Source: Caecitellus pseudoparvulus (Eukaryota > Bigyra: Bicosoecida). From it: a DNA stretch of 64,000 bases. Below the pieces are notes generated by a model that saw only the letters and a program-made list of their open reading frames with translations, was not told the DNA's origin and made no database searches. Position 1 is the first letter of the stretch. Each line of letters starts with the position of its first letter. Below, in pieces: positions 34,201-42,713 of the stretch. Made by a program: the position numbers and the translations under genes. The stretch spans positions 186,001 to 250,000 of the forward strand of contig CBFFRQ010000094.1 in assembly GCA_965644315.1 (NCBI GenBank), written 5' to 3'.

Positions 34201-34757
34201 TACTACGTTTCCTCCTGGCGCTGTGCAGCATCCTCGGCGGCTTCATGCTCCTGTTGCACTTTGTGGCGGCGCCGTACTCCATGTTCGTCGGCCGTGGGGC
34301 CGTGCAGTCAGTGCACGCGCTGCTGCTGCTGCCCACGACCAGCCACTTGCCTCGCTCGGGGAGGTCGCAGCGAGGTGCCGAGGCGATTGGCTCGGGTCGC
34401 AGCGCGGGTTCGTCCTCGGCACTGCTGGGCCGCGCCAGCACTGGCGGGGAAGAGGGCATTGTGCGGGAGCTGCAGCGCTTCGCTCGGCACGGGGAAGTGG
34501 TCATGCGCACAGTGCAGAAGGTGCTGCGGGTGCAAGCCAGTGGAGGCGGGTTAAAGGACGGCGGGCTGGCCTTCAGCAAGGCGGACGCGGAGGCCGGGGT
34601 GAGCTTGCGAGACCCTGGAGACCAGGCGCGGGGGAAGTGCTGTGGCTGCTGTGGGGCGGCCAGCGGCCAGGGTGTGGGGGGGGTGGACACCCCTGACGCT
34701 AACCACGACGGGTGGGATTCTCACCTCTCCAGCGACGACTCAGATGGCCATGTATAA
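28266..34757 (+). CDS. TmcB-like giant membrane protein with TPR-like region and PAS domain (paralog C)
   Basis: Exons 28266-28615 and 28685-34757 give about 2,140 aa. The 69 nt intron is a multiple of three without a stop, so the frame also stays open if it is retained; it is called because donor, acceptor and phase (2) match the intron of paralogs A and B. The start MSMPGSKRL is chosen because the helices that follow align with exon 1 of A and B. The TPR-like region lies at about 560-770, and the PAS at about 912-1004. A C-terminal membrane/loop half follows, and the end reads CCGCC then GWDSHLSSDD. Overall it is well diverged from A and B, but two tracts are almost identical to them in DNA. 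A TATA-like ACATATAGAGG lies about 110 bp before the start. Confidence 0.75.
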   Translation: MSMPGSKRLRGPAALWQSIAAAQSLSKGVLGFVSLVHTLQIVALALVVLGVADPSDNRSANAFLDGLTMAAEVLTGSRLDEVFDSTGLVTHILGLVLSFAAVGFVGVVMSGLDVRTWCVKIRTKGCPTKPLHGAALSFHRAFRAHAPGGHDMGVVDGSTGQGLRWRLQSAARWVLQGYYLLASIPVASMLLRPLACFDDNRNGVRAAFSGGEPCFSQPLHLALALLGLLLLLPHCLLSSLGAVSLAIDGTADSPSSNTKAHGTSNWNFWLSYELLLVALVNLFADLRPELSWVPLGLVTASTTAWTIIFTVRMEHVLGPVNASVMALLAGIAWMCWAALIGMWVAPPRHAYANAYLLALLGLPLVLASGTYFAAAWRMYVLGQKCEQLTSEDDLALWGYHRLQCAVEVARSARAMRMELTAALRQSEVLELERGEAPRNDRGKGVERGGRPARRGRLASTSSDTNSSSAQPGQGRRGRRRTMAPGQPFRAAATSAAERDTDGSLSDVVERARGRHRRLSADSVHSFVHVMGEGDGAGHSEPDEASALLADEDDFVALTAGTTEEGAHRLVYQAARDLALADAAFARLEHLHPRSPTALLHCALYYSSPVVRHSATLALRYLSKVSQMSMDSATALLVAARQSDVLARLFTEDAPSRQANQLQAGPGRQEGAATALQEGVSIAAAGIAQELARVIGRASIQNEARLRMVRSAQLQAIHTSHDVWDHLLRPTVDFGVLHALVAKFEEARMQVEQHFQSLLADRPSDAGLMRAYAAYLANTVNDNESASALRDDAARFASQDSSKWAEYGEVLDLRRLASFGDSPATPSAASGTTQLVAKRMDPISFIPAFAGVRPVGMRRRMSIAEVQLGGALLRDIHSCMGQEVDISHVKHVLPMAAGTAVDDALLTRTLGLSASCDEISQDLLEELLNAGSSAQSHTFFVISAAEGDVGTILRADYAACQLLGKSKADLEGSHITSFLPAPYNALSHAQLEEWVHDCDAWLGRWFMGALLNAAGHLVPVRGSCFETPPQRSATGGNSLTLQPRLVLVLQPLFLSGLVGMAMVRGIRVEPRKDLLGATGPDGQPVQEEAIERLEMVHTDLALSRHLGLHRAGKYAGDLDDADVMSVARWLPTIAMPGSRTLQTSDSASVGSAGSGESDGVPGCSSDTCVLPTADVSAWEGVPLVRGAGQAPEAVELITMPAVSPSGSGHQSGFGGVYASVGEGATHISGESGLGMHGVDAGDVRQAYWFVVLANHGDHSSQASPPARAAGHKRSSSTVVGRTASSALPSSAVLAQLAAEGGGDGGGGEGAEASMRHRLALRGVVDRLKPRHLRSARDIISNLRRTLLSTVIGVSIIFPVLLIAFVPSVVQNFHAATDVSLEVQGLLDTHMLLHALGRGADAGYLPSNSSLYEDDFGNVAAGLDKRHMRVVEDAASRARRLVLVNGWSMRDELDSGTVGLLSAEQAQPEPTTWARVAEYMSATLRFLRSSGDPARFASHRQPLGPTAMFQRNLDPTLQQHITAGVHSFKDAIVADEASMALAMVILLFTCVAYVFVARCCLLGPKLYRSVQELVLVKNQPLHALMSVSPRRVAQFKARAVEHMDAFIRENQHMLSASDDAFAEHAVLLSGGDEDEGVLTAALPSSSLSPARRPRFGGGGHPSSSSHSQSSSFMQGSSALTRADSAVPSGEVTQRKVTDSSYFTLQSRLVGGGPSLLLAMGYIFIMVLGLGYIQRTSESLHINLATSHAAIAQAQYSAAVMDFLHVGDARAAAASPLAQRTAEQGGLNISAFVLSRAEAAARVQSAERVLRGGMDRIMYGGSTGIPPGNGNAFLALLGSVSDTLAPLVLDEAYSGLLLRSMCSGFPGHTDIPATAEFRDNTLVQLRKTYNANCSTAYAGILAQTGLAGAVHLFTRQGQQLLRAVNETDDVSTFAALTSGSGGAELHRSVKEFVALDHHFLRHGMWHLHQLHHVQRGEVNAALLRFLLALCSILGGFMLLLHFVAAPYSMFVGRGAVQSVHALLLLPTTSHLPRSGRSQRGAEAIGSGRSAGSSSALLGRASTGGEEGIVRELQRFARHGEVVMRTVQKVLRVQASGGGLKDGGLAFSKADAEAGVSLRDPGDQARGKCCGCCGAASGQGVGGVDTPDANHDGWDSHLSSDDSDGHV
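31099..31346 (+). repeat. PAS-coding tract shared with paralogs A and B
   Basis: This stretch of paralog C matches 23575-23830 of paralog B, and the equivalent about 17290-17545 of paralog A, almost base for base, including silent sites. A short divergent patch lies near 31209-31237. Flanking sequence is much less similar. This suggests a local conversion tract. Confidence 0.75.
33509..33722 (+). repeat. Loop-coding tract shared with paralogs A and B
   Basis: This is near-identical DNA to 26838-27052 in paralog B and closely similar to about 14220-14440 in paralog A. It encodes an Ala-rich helical stretch (AQAQYSAAVMDFLHVGDA) ending at RIMYGGS. Similarity drops sharply on either side. Confidence 0.75.
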
Positions 34758-34885
34758 AGCAATGTATGCTCGCAGCATCCGTGCCCGTGTCATGCGGCAG
34801 CCTTCCCATAGTTGCATGCGCCTTAGGCCATCCTTTTCAGTCTTGGTGGACCCTGAGCGCTGCCCCTTCTGCTGTGGTGCGCGTG

Positions 34886-34896
34886 CAATTTCCGCA
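34886..34896 (-). promoter_or_regulatory. Start-proximal TGCGGAAATTG element (inverted) of the WW-like gene
   Basis: The plus strand reads CAATTTCCGCA seven bases before the ATG at 34904. Orientation relative to the gene is opposite to the other start-proximal copies. Confidence 0.35.
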
Positions 34897-34903
34897 GCCC
34901 GGC

Positions 34904-35971
34904 ATGGCAGCCGCCGACGCCCCCCATGTCGAGCAGCCCAGCTCGGGGCCACCTCACGCCTGTCAGTGGACAGTGGAAGTGTCCAGCCGCAGCGGCAAGC
35001 AGTACTTCTTTCACCTCGCCAGCAAGCGCTCCAGCTACGACGTGCCGTCCGAACTGGCGCAGCACCCAGGCGTGGTGGCCGCCCTGCGTGCCGCCAAGGC
35101 GAAGTGGGACCAACGGCAACGCCAGGCCCGACGCCCGCCGCCAGCTGCCCAGGCAGCACCGAAACAGGCCGCGGCGCCCGCGCCGGCGCCTGTGGCAGGG
35201 GGCGGACAGCACGTGACAGGGGCTGCCATCTTCGCAGCCGAGGCGGCTCGCGAGGAGGCTGAGCGGGCAGTGCGCTCCGCCATGCGACACGCCTGTGCGG
35301 AGCTGATGGAGGGCGTGTGCCAACGCATCAAGGAGGGGAAGGCTGGGCAGGGCAGCACGTTTCTGCATGCGGAGTGCATGTCCACGCTGGTGCGGGCCAA
35401 GGGGGGTGGCGCCGTGTTCCAGTGGCGAAACGCAGCAGGCGCCCCAACGCAGCAGCCACCGAGTCAAGACATGCAGGCATTCCTGCGTGGGGACTGGGTG
35501 CTGACGCAGCCCGCCCCACCCGCCAGCATCGAGCAGTGGCCCTTCAACGGCCACATGTGGCGGGGCCCCCCCGCCTCGGACCTGGTGCAGTTTTTCATTA
35601 CAGAGGTGGCGGACGACGAAGGGTTGATTGTGGAGGCGGCTGGGGAAGCCAACGACAAGCACGTCATCGTGTTTGCGGCGGGGCACCCCCCCCCTGAGCT
35701 GCTGGCACGGGACCGTGAGGAGGCGGAACACAAGGTGGCGGTGGAGGCGGACATGAAACGCAAGGCGGAACACGCCAGTCGCAAGCGAGCCCGAACAGCG
35801 GGGGTGGAGGACGGGGCGGCGTTCACGCCTGGCGCCCCCCTGCACAGCTCTGCCACGGCGCTGGGCAACACTGAGAAGGCGCTGAGCGCACTGCGGGCGC
35901 TGAAAGCCAAACGCACAGCGGCCCTGTCAGCGGCAGAGGCGGCATCGGAGGCGTCGGGGGGCCTGGCGTGA
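34904..35971 (+). CDS. WW-like domain protein of unknown function
   Basis: This is a 355 aa intron-less protein. Residues about 20-50 (CQWTVEVSSRSGKQYFFHL, then SSYDVPSE) look like a WW domain: a first Trp, the Gly-Lys-x-Tyr-Phe strand, and the terminal Pro, with Tyr in place of the second Trp. A Lys/Arg/Ala-rich linker follows. Residues about 105-255 form a compact unrecognised region (HACAELMEGVCQRIKEGK; WPFNGHMWRGPPASDLVQFF). The C-terminus is a charged helix with a possible nuclear localisation run (MKRKAEHASRKRARTA). A nuclear adaptor is a guess from the WW and basic run. It lies in tight tandem after paralog C (146 bp) and before the b561/YTP1-like gene (136 bp). Confidence 0.6.
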   Translation: MAAADAPHVEQPSSGPPHACQWTVEVSSRSGKQYFFHLASKRSSYDVPSELAQHPGVVAALRAAKAKWDQRQRQARRPPPAAQAAPKQAAAPAPAPVAGGGQHVTGAAIFAAEAAREEAERAVRSAMRHACAELMEGVCQRIKEGKAGQGSTFLHAECMSTLVRAKGGGAVFQWRNAAGAPTQQPPSQDMQAFLRGDWVLTQPAPPASIEQWPFNGHMWRGPPASDLVQFFITEVADDEGLIVEAAGEANDKHVIVFAAGHPPPELLARDREEAEHKVAVEADMKRKAEHASRKRARTAGVEDGAAFTPGAPLHSSATALGNTEKALSALRALKAKRTAALSAAEAASEASGGLA

Positions 35972-36107
35972 GGGGGGTGTCAAGGGAGGGGTGTGCTGCT
36001 CCATTCGCACTGCTCCGCAACGGATTGCATGCGGCAAAACGCGAGCCGAAACACAGGCTGCAGCACTGCAGGCGTGCTGGCGGGTGCAATGCACCTGTTG
36101 TGAGGCC

Positions 36108-38070
36108 ATGGACATGTCACACGGCGGCGGCGAGGGGGGGGACCCGCCCCCTATGGGGGAGGCCGCCCCCCCTCCCGAGCCAGTGCCCATCCTGCCGGGC
36201 ATGGACGCGCCAGGCGTCACGCAGCACGCGCTGTTCATGATCATCCTGGTGATGAGCATTCTGCTCTTTGCCTTTGGGTCTGGCATGTCCAGGTCCAAGT
36301 GGCACCCGTGGGCGGGCGGCGTGGCTGTCGCGTACGGCTTGGTGGCGCTCCTGTTTACGCCCAAGCACCAAGCAGCTGTTCACAACATGCCGACGTTCAC
36401 CACTGCCAGCCTGCACCGCACAGTGGGCAGCTTCATTATCATCCTCATTGCCATGCAAGGCCTGACTGGCTTCCTCGTGTACCTCAGCAAGGCCAAGGCC
36501 AACGCAGAGCAGGCAACAGGGTGGAGGGGCGTGCGGGATGAAACGCCACGAGAAACGCGGGAAAGTTCCGACGACATCGCCCGCGCATCTGCAGTGCAGC
36601 GCGCCCTGCGCGCCCTGACGACTGCCGTCTTCCCCTTCCGTCTGTGGATCATGGCGTTTCACGGCTGGTGTGGTCTGTGGCTGCCACTGTGCGTCGCGTG
36701 CGCGCCGCCGCTGCCAGCCGCTCAGCTGACCGCCCCCGCCGCTCCGCCGCAGGATGGGCTTTGCCCAAGTCTTCATCGCCATGGACATGATGTGGAGCAT
36801 GTGCACCCACCGTGGGTTTCCCCTGCAGTGCACAGCCCACATTGGCCTGTCTGCGCTGTCAACCATCCTCGGCTTCATCGCCATTGGCACTGCGCTCTAC
36901 CCACACGCTCGCATCATTGTGGTGGCCTGGCGCCACCGCTCAAGCACACCGTCACAGCCCCTGCCGCCCCAAGCCCACACCCTGCTGTCCACGGTTGACT
37001 CTGACAGTGACTCGGGGTCGGCCAGCCCCGACGTGGAGGAGGCGGTGCAGCGCGTGTCGCAGTCGACGACGGGTCGCGTGGGCGACCACACCGTTGCGAC
37101 GACACCCACCCCTGAGTGCGGCTCTGCCCTGCCCCATGGCGAGTGGCTGCGCGAAGTGTCCTCAAGCGGTGTCGACCCACTGCAAGTGTCCAGTGCCGAG
37201 CAGGATGTCATGTACAGCCTCGTGGAAGTGTTGCACCACCACTCCAACACCTTCCTGCCGCCCACCGGCACGCTGTACTTCAACGCCGTGTTCAGCGCGT
37301 GGGTGGCGCTGCCCATGGGGTTCATCGTGTGCATTGGCCACGCCATCAGTGCAGCACAGCAGGGGGACCCCCCCGACCACATGGAGGCGCAGCATGTCGG
37401 CTTGGGGCTGCTGGGCATGACGATGTTCGGTGCGGAACTTGTTCTCCGCTTCGGCCCCGCCTCCATCCGCTCCGCAGCCGGCGGGCGCCTGTGGTGGGCC
37501 CCCCGCATTCTCTTCTGGGTGGCACTGGGCTGGGCCATGGGCCTGCACCACCAGCACTCTGCCATCCAGGTGCTTTTCCACACTCACGCCGGCATTGCAG
37601 TCTGCTTCTCAGGCGCACTGCTGCTGGTTGAACTCGCACTCACTTCCCTCCTGCACCTGCCAGAAGTGGACACCGCAGTGCAAGCCGTCCGACAGGGCAG
37701 CTCAGACGCCCCTCGGGCCCTGCTTGCGACGTCCCCTGCCGCCCAACGCATGCTGGCACTGCTGCGCCTGCTGCGCCTGCTGCAAGGCGTGTGTGTCATG
37801 CTGGGCGGCATCATCTTCGTCGGCTCATCCCCCTCGACGCAAGCCATGGTGCCCATGATGGTGCCCAATGCCTGGGGCATCGGAACGTACTACATTTTCG
37901 CCGTCATCCTCGTCGGCTACTTCACAGTGGTCACAGCCGTCTGCCAGGCGGGCGCCGTGGCGCCCCAGTGGCGCACGCTGGAACCCCTCATCAAAGGCGT
38001 GCCCAAAGCCGCAGGGTGGACCGCCTGTGCCTCCTATGCCTGCTGCTGTGCCCGCCCAGGGCATGTATGA
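36108..38070 (+). CDS. Multi-pass membrane protein, cytochrome b561/YTP1-like
   Basis: Exons 36108-36667 and 36753-38070 are joined by an 85 nt GT-AG intron in phase 2, giving about 625 aa. The join rebuilds a single helix reading MAFHGWMGFAQVFIAMDMMW. The first 270 residues hold five helices with regularly placed histidines (QHALFMIILV; KWHPWAGGV; LHRTVGSFIIILIAMQG; AHIGLSALST), the pattern of b561-type haem-binding membrane domains and of the YTP1/DUF2427 N-terminus. A 100-residue hydrophilic loop follows. Then come about seven further helices with more histidines (LHHHSNTFLPPTGTLYF; GLHHQHSAIQVLFHTHAG), recalling YTP1 or TMEM45 C-terminal domains. A His-rich start (MDMSHGG) and a Cys-rich end (CASYACCCA) are notable. 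Transmembrane electron transfer or metal handling is inferred, not shown. Confidence 0.55.
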
Positions 38071-38497
38071 CGCGGTGTCCCCCACCCGTCTGCGCTATGG
38101 CAACCTGCCTGTACCCTGCGTGTTGCAATCAATTTCCGCACACTGCAACCCCCCTCCACCTCACTGCCGCTGCATCTTGGCAGGCGACACGGGCCCTTGT
38201 GCCAGTCTCCCGCGCTTCATACCGCCAAGGCTTTGCCCTTCATCTGCGTGTGTGTCCAGGGCTGCTGCCATAGCTGGTGCAATGCTGGCGTGTGCAGCGG
38301 GCTGTGAAGAAACGGCACACGGCAGGCTTGTTGCGCGGTGCATGTGGGCCCCCGTGAGGTACTCGCCCCACGTAATACTGCGCAGGGGGGCCGCCCCGGC
38401 ATGCACTTGGCCTGTCGCCATGACGTCGTGGCCCTGCTCTCTCCACTGTGGGTGTTGGCGCTTTGGCGTGTTGGGTTGCTGGAGCTCGTGAATTGTC
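38071..38497. other. Convergent 3' intergenic region with an isolated CAATTTCCGCA word
   Basis: This is 427 bp between two genes that point at each other, so it should hold two 3' ends. One exact copy of the motif seen near start codons (CAATTTCCGCA, 38130-38140) occurs here without an adjacent recognisable gene. No domain-bearing frame was found. Confidence 0.3.
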
Positions 38498-40413
38498 TCA
38501 CGGCGCCAACTGCTCCAGCAGCGCTTCGATGCTCAAACTGCCCTCCAGGTCCACCCCACTCCCTGGACTGCCGCCCTGCCCCCCTTGCACTCCGCTGCCC
38601 CCCTCTGCTGCTGCCCTCGGCTGCTCTGCCACTGCCGCTGCCGCTGCCGCTGGCGCTGCCGCTGGTGCTGGCGCTGGCTCACTTGGCTTGCCGGGCGAGG
38701 GCATGTCCACAAGCAGCGCATCTAGCGCAGCTGTGAACTCTGCAGCTGAAGCAGAGGAGTGCAGGTCTGTCAGGCGCTGCAGGTCGATGTCGGGGTCGGC
38801 GTGGGGGCGCGCCTTGCCAGACACAGCCACCCCCCCTGCCGCGGCGAGGGAGCCCCCCCCCCGGCCTCCCCGCGGCAGACTCGCCACTGTGGCGCTGCCT
38901 CGGAGGCCGGGGCTGGCGGCAGAGGCCATGCCTGCCGCGCCACGGGCTGCTGCTGGCGACCTGTGCACAGGCGATACTAACGGTTGTGGCTGCTGCAAGC
39001 CGGCGGTGGAGGCTGAGGCTGTGAGGGTGGCGGCGCCAGCGGCGGCTAGTGCGGGGTGGTGGCGGGTGGTGCTGCCGAGGGGGGTGGTGGCGGAGAGGGG
39101 AGAGGGTGGAGCAGAGCCCCCCCCTGCTCCACTGCCTGCGTGGGGCGGCGTCGGACTGGGCGTCGTCGGCAAGTCGCACATGCCGAGCGTGTCAGGAGGC
39201 AGGTCGGCAAACCACTCGTGTCCCAGCGCTGCAGCTGGAGTGGGGCGCTTGGCAGGATTGAAGGCAAGGAGGCTGGTCAGGAACTGCAAGCCAGTGGGGG
39301 AGATGCCTGGGCAGACAGTGGTCAGCTTGCCGTCCGAAAGCGCGCCCCCCGTGCTGGACGTGGTGGGCCATCGAAATCCGCACTTCTCCGCCTGGCGATA
39401 GCCCTCTGGCCACGCCGACTGGGACGGCGTGCCCAGCAGGTCGCACAGCAAGTACATCTGGTTCACTTCGCTGGTGCCAGGTGCCAGGGGCTGCCCCGCC
39501 AGCAGCTCGCCCATGATCATCCCAGCGCCGAACGTGTCGATGGGGGACGAGTACGACGTGAAACGCAGCAGAACCTCGGGCGCACGGTACCACCGCGTGG
39601 ACACGTACTCCGTATACGGCGGCCGGGCGCGCAGTTCCCTTGCCAGGCCAAAGTCTGCCAGCTTCACAGTGAAGTCGCCCGTGGTGGGGTGGCCAGTCGT
39701 GAGCAGATTCTCAGGCTTCAGGTCGCGGTGCATGAAGCCGTGCTTGTGCATGTGCGCCAGGCCGTAGAGGAGTTGGTACATGACCTGCTTCACCAACGCC
39801 TCGTCAAACTTCACGCTGCCTTCCGTCGCCATCTGTGCGCAGTGACGCGTGTGGGTGCAGGGCATGCTGCCAGCGACGGTCGGCGGCAGAAACGCCCACC
39901 CGAGCCAGCCGACACTGTGGCAGCCCGCACACCGCCGGGAGGCGCGCCCTCACCTTGAAGAGATTACTGGTGCACAGCTCGAAGACAAAGTGCACATACT
40001 CGCTCTCGTGGATCAGCTGGCGCAGGCGCACGATGTTCGGGTGCTTGGGAATGGCCCGCAAGCTCTTGACCTCACGGAGGGCCAGTGCGTCTTCGAAACG
40101 CGCAAACCTGGCGCAGAAGGGCGAAAAGGGGCGCAGTGTGCATACCACACTCTGTGCTCGCTCTGGAGCTCCTGGACAGTCCCGCCACGCCAGCCATCGG
40201 GCACCCAGGCGTTGCTGCCGCCTGCAGTGGCGTTACGGCGTGGCACCCCGCCAAGCCGACGCTGTCGACTGCGCCCCACACCGCGGCCGCGTGAACGCAC
40301 CGCTTCTTGATGCGCTTAATTGCCACTTTTTCTTGGGTCTTCTTGTCCACCGCCAAATACACCTCCCCAAAAGCTCCATCGCCCAGCGGCTTCACCACAT
40401 TGTACCGTTGCAT
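38498..40413 (-). CDS. RCK-family (MOK/LF4-type) protein kinase, probable flagellar length regulator
   Basis: Three exons, 40413-40301, 40107-39954 and 39832-38498, with introns of 193 and 121 nt give about 533 aa. The joins restore a textbook kinase domain: GDGAFGEVYLAV (glycine loop), VAIKRIKKR (catalytic Lys), LREVKSLRAI, HRDLKPENLL (catalytic loop), ADFGLAREL (DFG) and TEYVSTRWYRAPEVLL with the TEY activation motif. The line YSSPIDTFGAG and WPEGYRQA are diagnostic for the RCK group (MAK, ICK, MOK; Chlamydomonas LF4). TEY rather than TDY points to MOK/LF4. In that group, loss of the kinase lengthens cilia, so a flagellated organism is implied. The tail after about residue 300 is Ala/Gly-rich and disordered. 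Confidence 0.88.
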
Positions 40414-40422
40414 AATTCCGCA
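40414..40422 (-). promoter_or_regulatory. TGCGGAATT element abutting the kinase start codon
   Basis: The minus strand reads TGCGGAATT directly followed by ATG, the closest such spacing in the window. This implies either a very short 5' leader or a role in start selection. Confidence 0.4.
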
Positions 40423-40941
40423 CAGCACGCCTGCTACTGCCTCGCCTGCCGTGGACCTTGATAACGTCGTCTTTTCATTCCACACGGACGCCCCTAGGAT
40501 GCTTTGTGAAGATGCAGCGTCTCAGGGGGCATTTTATTTTGCGCGGCTGTCCCCCGGGACACTTCCTGGCTCCACCAGCGAGCGTGGCCTCTCTCTGGCT
40601 CAGAAATCCGCCTTGAACCGTGGCACTGTCCTTGGGACAGCACGCGCCAGCAAGAATCCCCCCGTGCATCCCAAACACTACATGACTCTGCCTGCGGATG
40701 ACCCCCTTGCTGCGCCTTGGCGTCCTGCTGTTGCCTGGACTCTCAACTGCACTGGCAACATCCGGCAAACTTCTGACGGTCACCCCTTCCCATGCAAGGC
40801 AGCCAAATCAACCTGTGACCCAGATAGCCTCGATGATCACAACACCATGATGTACACGCGCACACCCAGGTCGGCCTTCCTCGTGAATTCGGCCTCGCAC
40901 GCACACCCTGCCCCGGTAGCCACCCAAATCCAACGGCTCCA
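40423..40941. other. Intergenic region upstream of the kinase, downstream of ankyrin gene 1
   Basis: About 520 bp with no domain-bearing frame. It holds the kinase promoter and the 3' end of ankyrin gene 1. I see no repeat shared with the other ankyrin spacers. Confidence 0.3.
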
Positions 40942-42114
40942 TCACCTCTTTTGGCCGGCCCGAAACACCACCATGGCTCGCCGCCCCTGCCGAAGGCTGG
41001 TTCCACACCACAGTATAGTCTTCAGAGTCGGTGCAATCTTTGCCTGGATCCGCTGCATCATGTGTGCTGGAAGGGCTCGCTTGCCTGTCAGCACCAACAG
41101 CTCACAGAGCACCTCTTCATGGCGGTTCAGGCAGGCAGCCATGAGGGCATAAAAGTTGTCAGCATGCACATCCACGGCTCGAGTGCCAGTGAGGCTCAGC
41201 AGCTCACGCACCACGTCACTGTGGCCACCCTCGCACGCCAGTCGGAAGGCGTACTCATCCATGGCATGCACGTCCACAGCGCGGGCGCCGGTCAACGCCA
41301 GCAGCTCGCGCACCACGTCAATGTGGCCTTCAGCACACGCTGCACGAAAGCCGTACTCTTCGCCAGCGTGCACGTTCACGAATCGGGGGCCACGCAGCGC
41401 CAGCAGCTCGCGCACAACAGCCAGCTGGCCGCATTCGCAAGCGAACTTGAAGCCAGCCTCCCTCGCGTGCACACCCATCGCTCGATCGCCTTTTAGTGCA
41501 AGGAGCACTCGCAAGAGCTCCATGTGCCCATACTGGCAAGCCTTCTTGAAGCCATCCTCATCACACGCGTGCACATTGATCTTGCGATGGCCTTTCAACG
41601 CCAGCAGTTCCCGCACGACGCCTAAGTGCCCCCCGCCACACGCTGCCCAGAAGCAGAAGTCGTTCTTTGCATGCACATCGATCTTGCGAGGCCCTTTTAG
41701 CGCCAACAGCTCGCGCACAACGCCCAAGTGGCCCCTCTGGCACGCTGCTCGGAAGCCGCACTCCTGGTCAACGTGCACGTCAACTGCCTGCCTCCCGCGC
41801 ACCGCCAGCAGCTCGCGCACTGCCTCCACCTGCCCTAACGCGCAGGCTACCTTGAACGCCTCGCTGGAATTGCGATCAAAGATGCTACCCTGACCAGCGC
41901 TTTGTCTCAGCAGCTCTCGCAAGGCGCCAACATCTCCACTTGCGCAAGCCCCGAGTGCTGCCATCAGATGCTGTTCAGGAGAGGGCTGCACCGCGCCGCG
42001 AAGGACCTTCGCAGGCAGTCCACCCAGCAGAGCCTGGAGATCAGCGACTTTCATCACCAGGGAAGTGCTCTGCATCACTCGGTCCGCATTGCCAGTGCTA
42101 CGTTGATCGGCCAT
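40942..42114 (-). CDS. Ankyrin-repeat protein 1 (subfamily A) with conserved C-terminal tail
   Basis: The protein is 390 aa and intron-less. A unique N-terminus (about 70 aa) leads into about nine ankyrin-like repeats of 33-35 residues with the local consensus GFRxACxxGHxxVVRELLAL followed by xGxRxVDVHA. Two helices and the hairpin are clear, but the usual TPLH start is missing. It ends in a tail, LWCGTSLRQGRRAMVVFRAG, shared in some form by all five genes. The N-terminus (GALRELLRQSAG) resembles genes 4 and 5. No enzyme motif is seen; protein binding is the likely role. Confidence 0.8.
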   Translation of the reverse strand: MADQRSTGNADRVMQSTSLVMKVADLQALLGGLPAKVLRGAVQPSPEQHLMAALGACASGDVGALRELLRQSAGQGSIFDRNSSEAFKVACALGQVEAVRELLAVRGRQAVDVHVDQECGFRAACQRGHLGVVRELLALKGPRKIDVHAKNDFCFWAACGGGHLGVVRELLALKGHRKINVHACDEDGFKKACQYGHMELLRVLLALKGDRAMGVHAREAGFKFACECGQLAVVRELLALRGPRFVNVHAGEEYGFRAACAEGHIDVVRELLALTGARAVDVHAMDEYAFRLACEGGHSDVVRELLSLTGTRAVDVHADNFYALMAACLNRHEEVLCELLVLTGKRALPAHMMQRIQAKIAPTLKTILWCGTSLRQGRRAMVVFRAGQKR

Positions 42115-42713
42115 GAAGCTCTGTGCTCAGTTTCCGCTCCTCGCGTTGCGAGCTCACTACCTGCGCAGACGCTGCTCAACATGTGCGCTGGCAGGTGCAG
42201 GAAAGGCCAAAACAGCAACTTAGCACTTACAAATATGACTAAGCGCTGCTTTCACTTGGCGTAACTGGAAGGGTGTGCGGTGGTGGTGGATTGTGCGCCA
42301 CGCTGCACAGTGCGCTCAAACAGCGCACCTGCGCAGCACCACCACGCCGCGCCGGTGCCTGCAACGCCAGGGGCGCGAGGGGGGTCGCGGCCTTGGGCGC
42401 TGCGGTATGACGCAGTCAAGCACCGCGCCAGTGACACGGTGTAGTGGTGGACAACTCGAAGGAATGGCAGAAGTCAAGCTTGTGACCTGTCTCATTCATC
42501 ATTGGCTGGGATGGCCGAAGCAGAGGAAGCCCTCCAACTCCCAGCAGCTTCGAACCCCCCCCCGCTAAAGCTGCGCACACCACGCACCACAATCTCGCAG
42601 CTGGGCAGCATGCCCTCTACCATCCAACCAAGGCCCTGCAACTACAACGCCTCACATGCATTGGCCCTCCCTCAAGCACATTGCCATGTCGCCCGTCTCC
42701 ACACACCCCTCCA
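42115..42713 (-). repeat. Ankyrin-array spacer repeat, copy 1
   Basis: The whole spacer between ankyrin genes 1 and 2 matches 58431-59020 at high identity over its length, and its first about 350 bp match 59915-60255. Shared landmarks include GGTGGTGGATTGTGCGCCAC and the conserved block upstream of each start. It holds the gene 1 promoter and gene 2 3' flank. No coding potential is evident. Confidence 0.85.
42128..42137 (-). promoter_or_regulatory. GCGGAAACTG element upstream of ankyrin gene 1
   Basis: The minus strand reads GCGGAAACTG 13 bases before the ATG at 42114. The same word holds a matching place before genes 4 and 5. Confidence 0.45.

Noticed and set aside
38100-38497. Small plus-strand gene next to the CAATTTCCGCA word between the b561-like and kinase genes
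   Set aside because: The frames here are Cys/Ala/Pro-rich without helices or motifs, and the region is expected to be two 3' ends.
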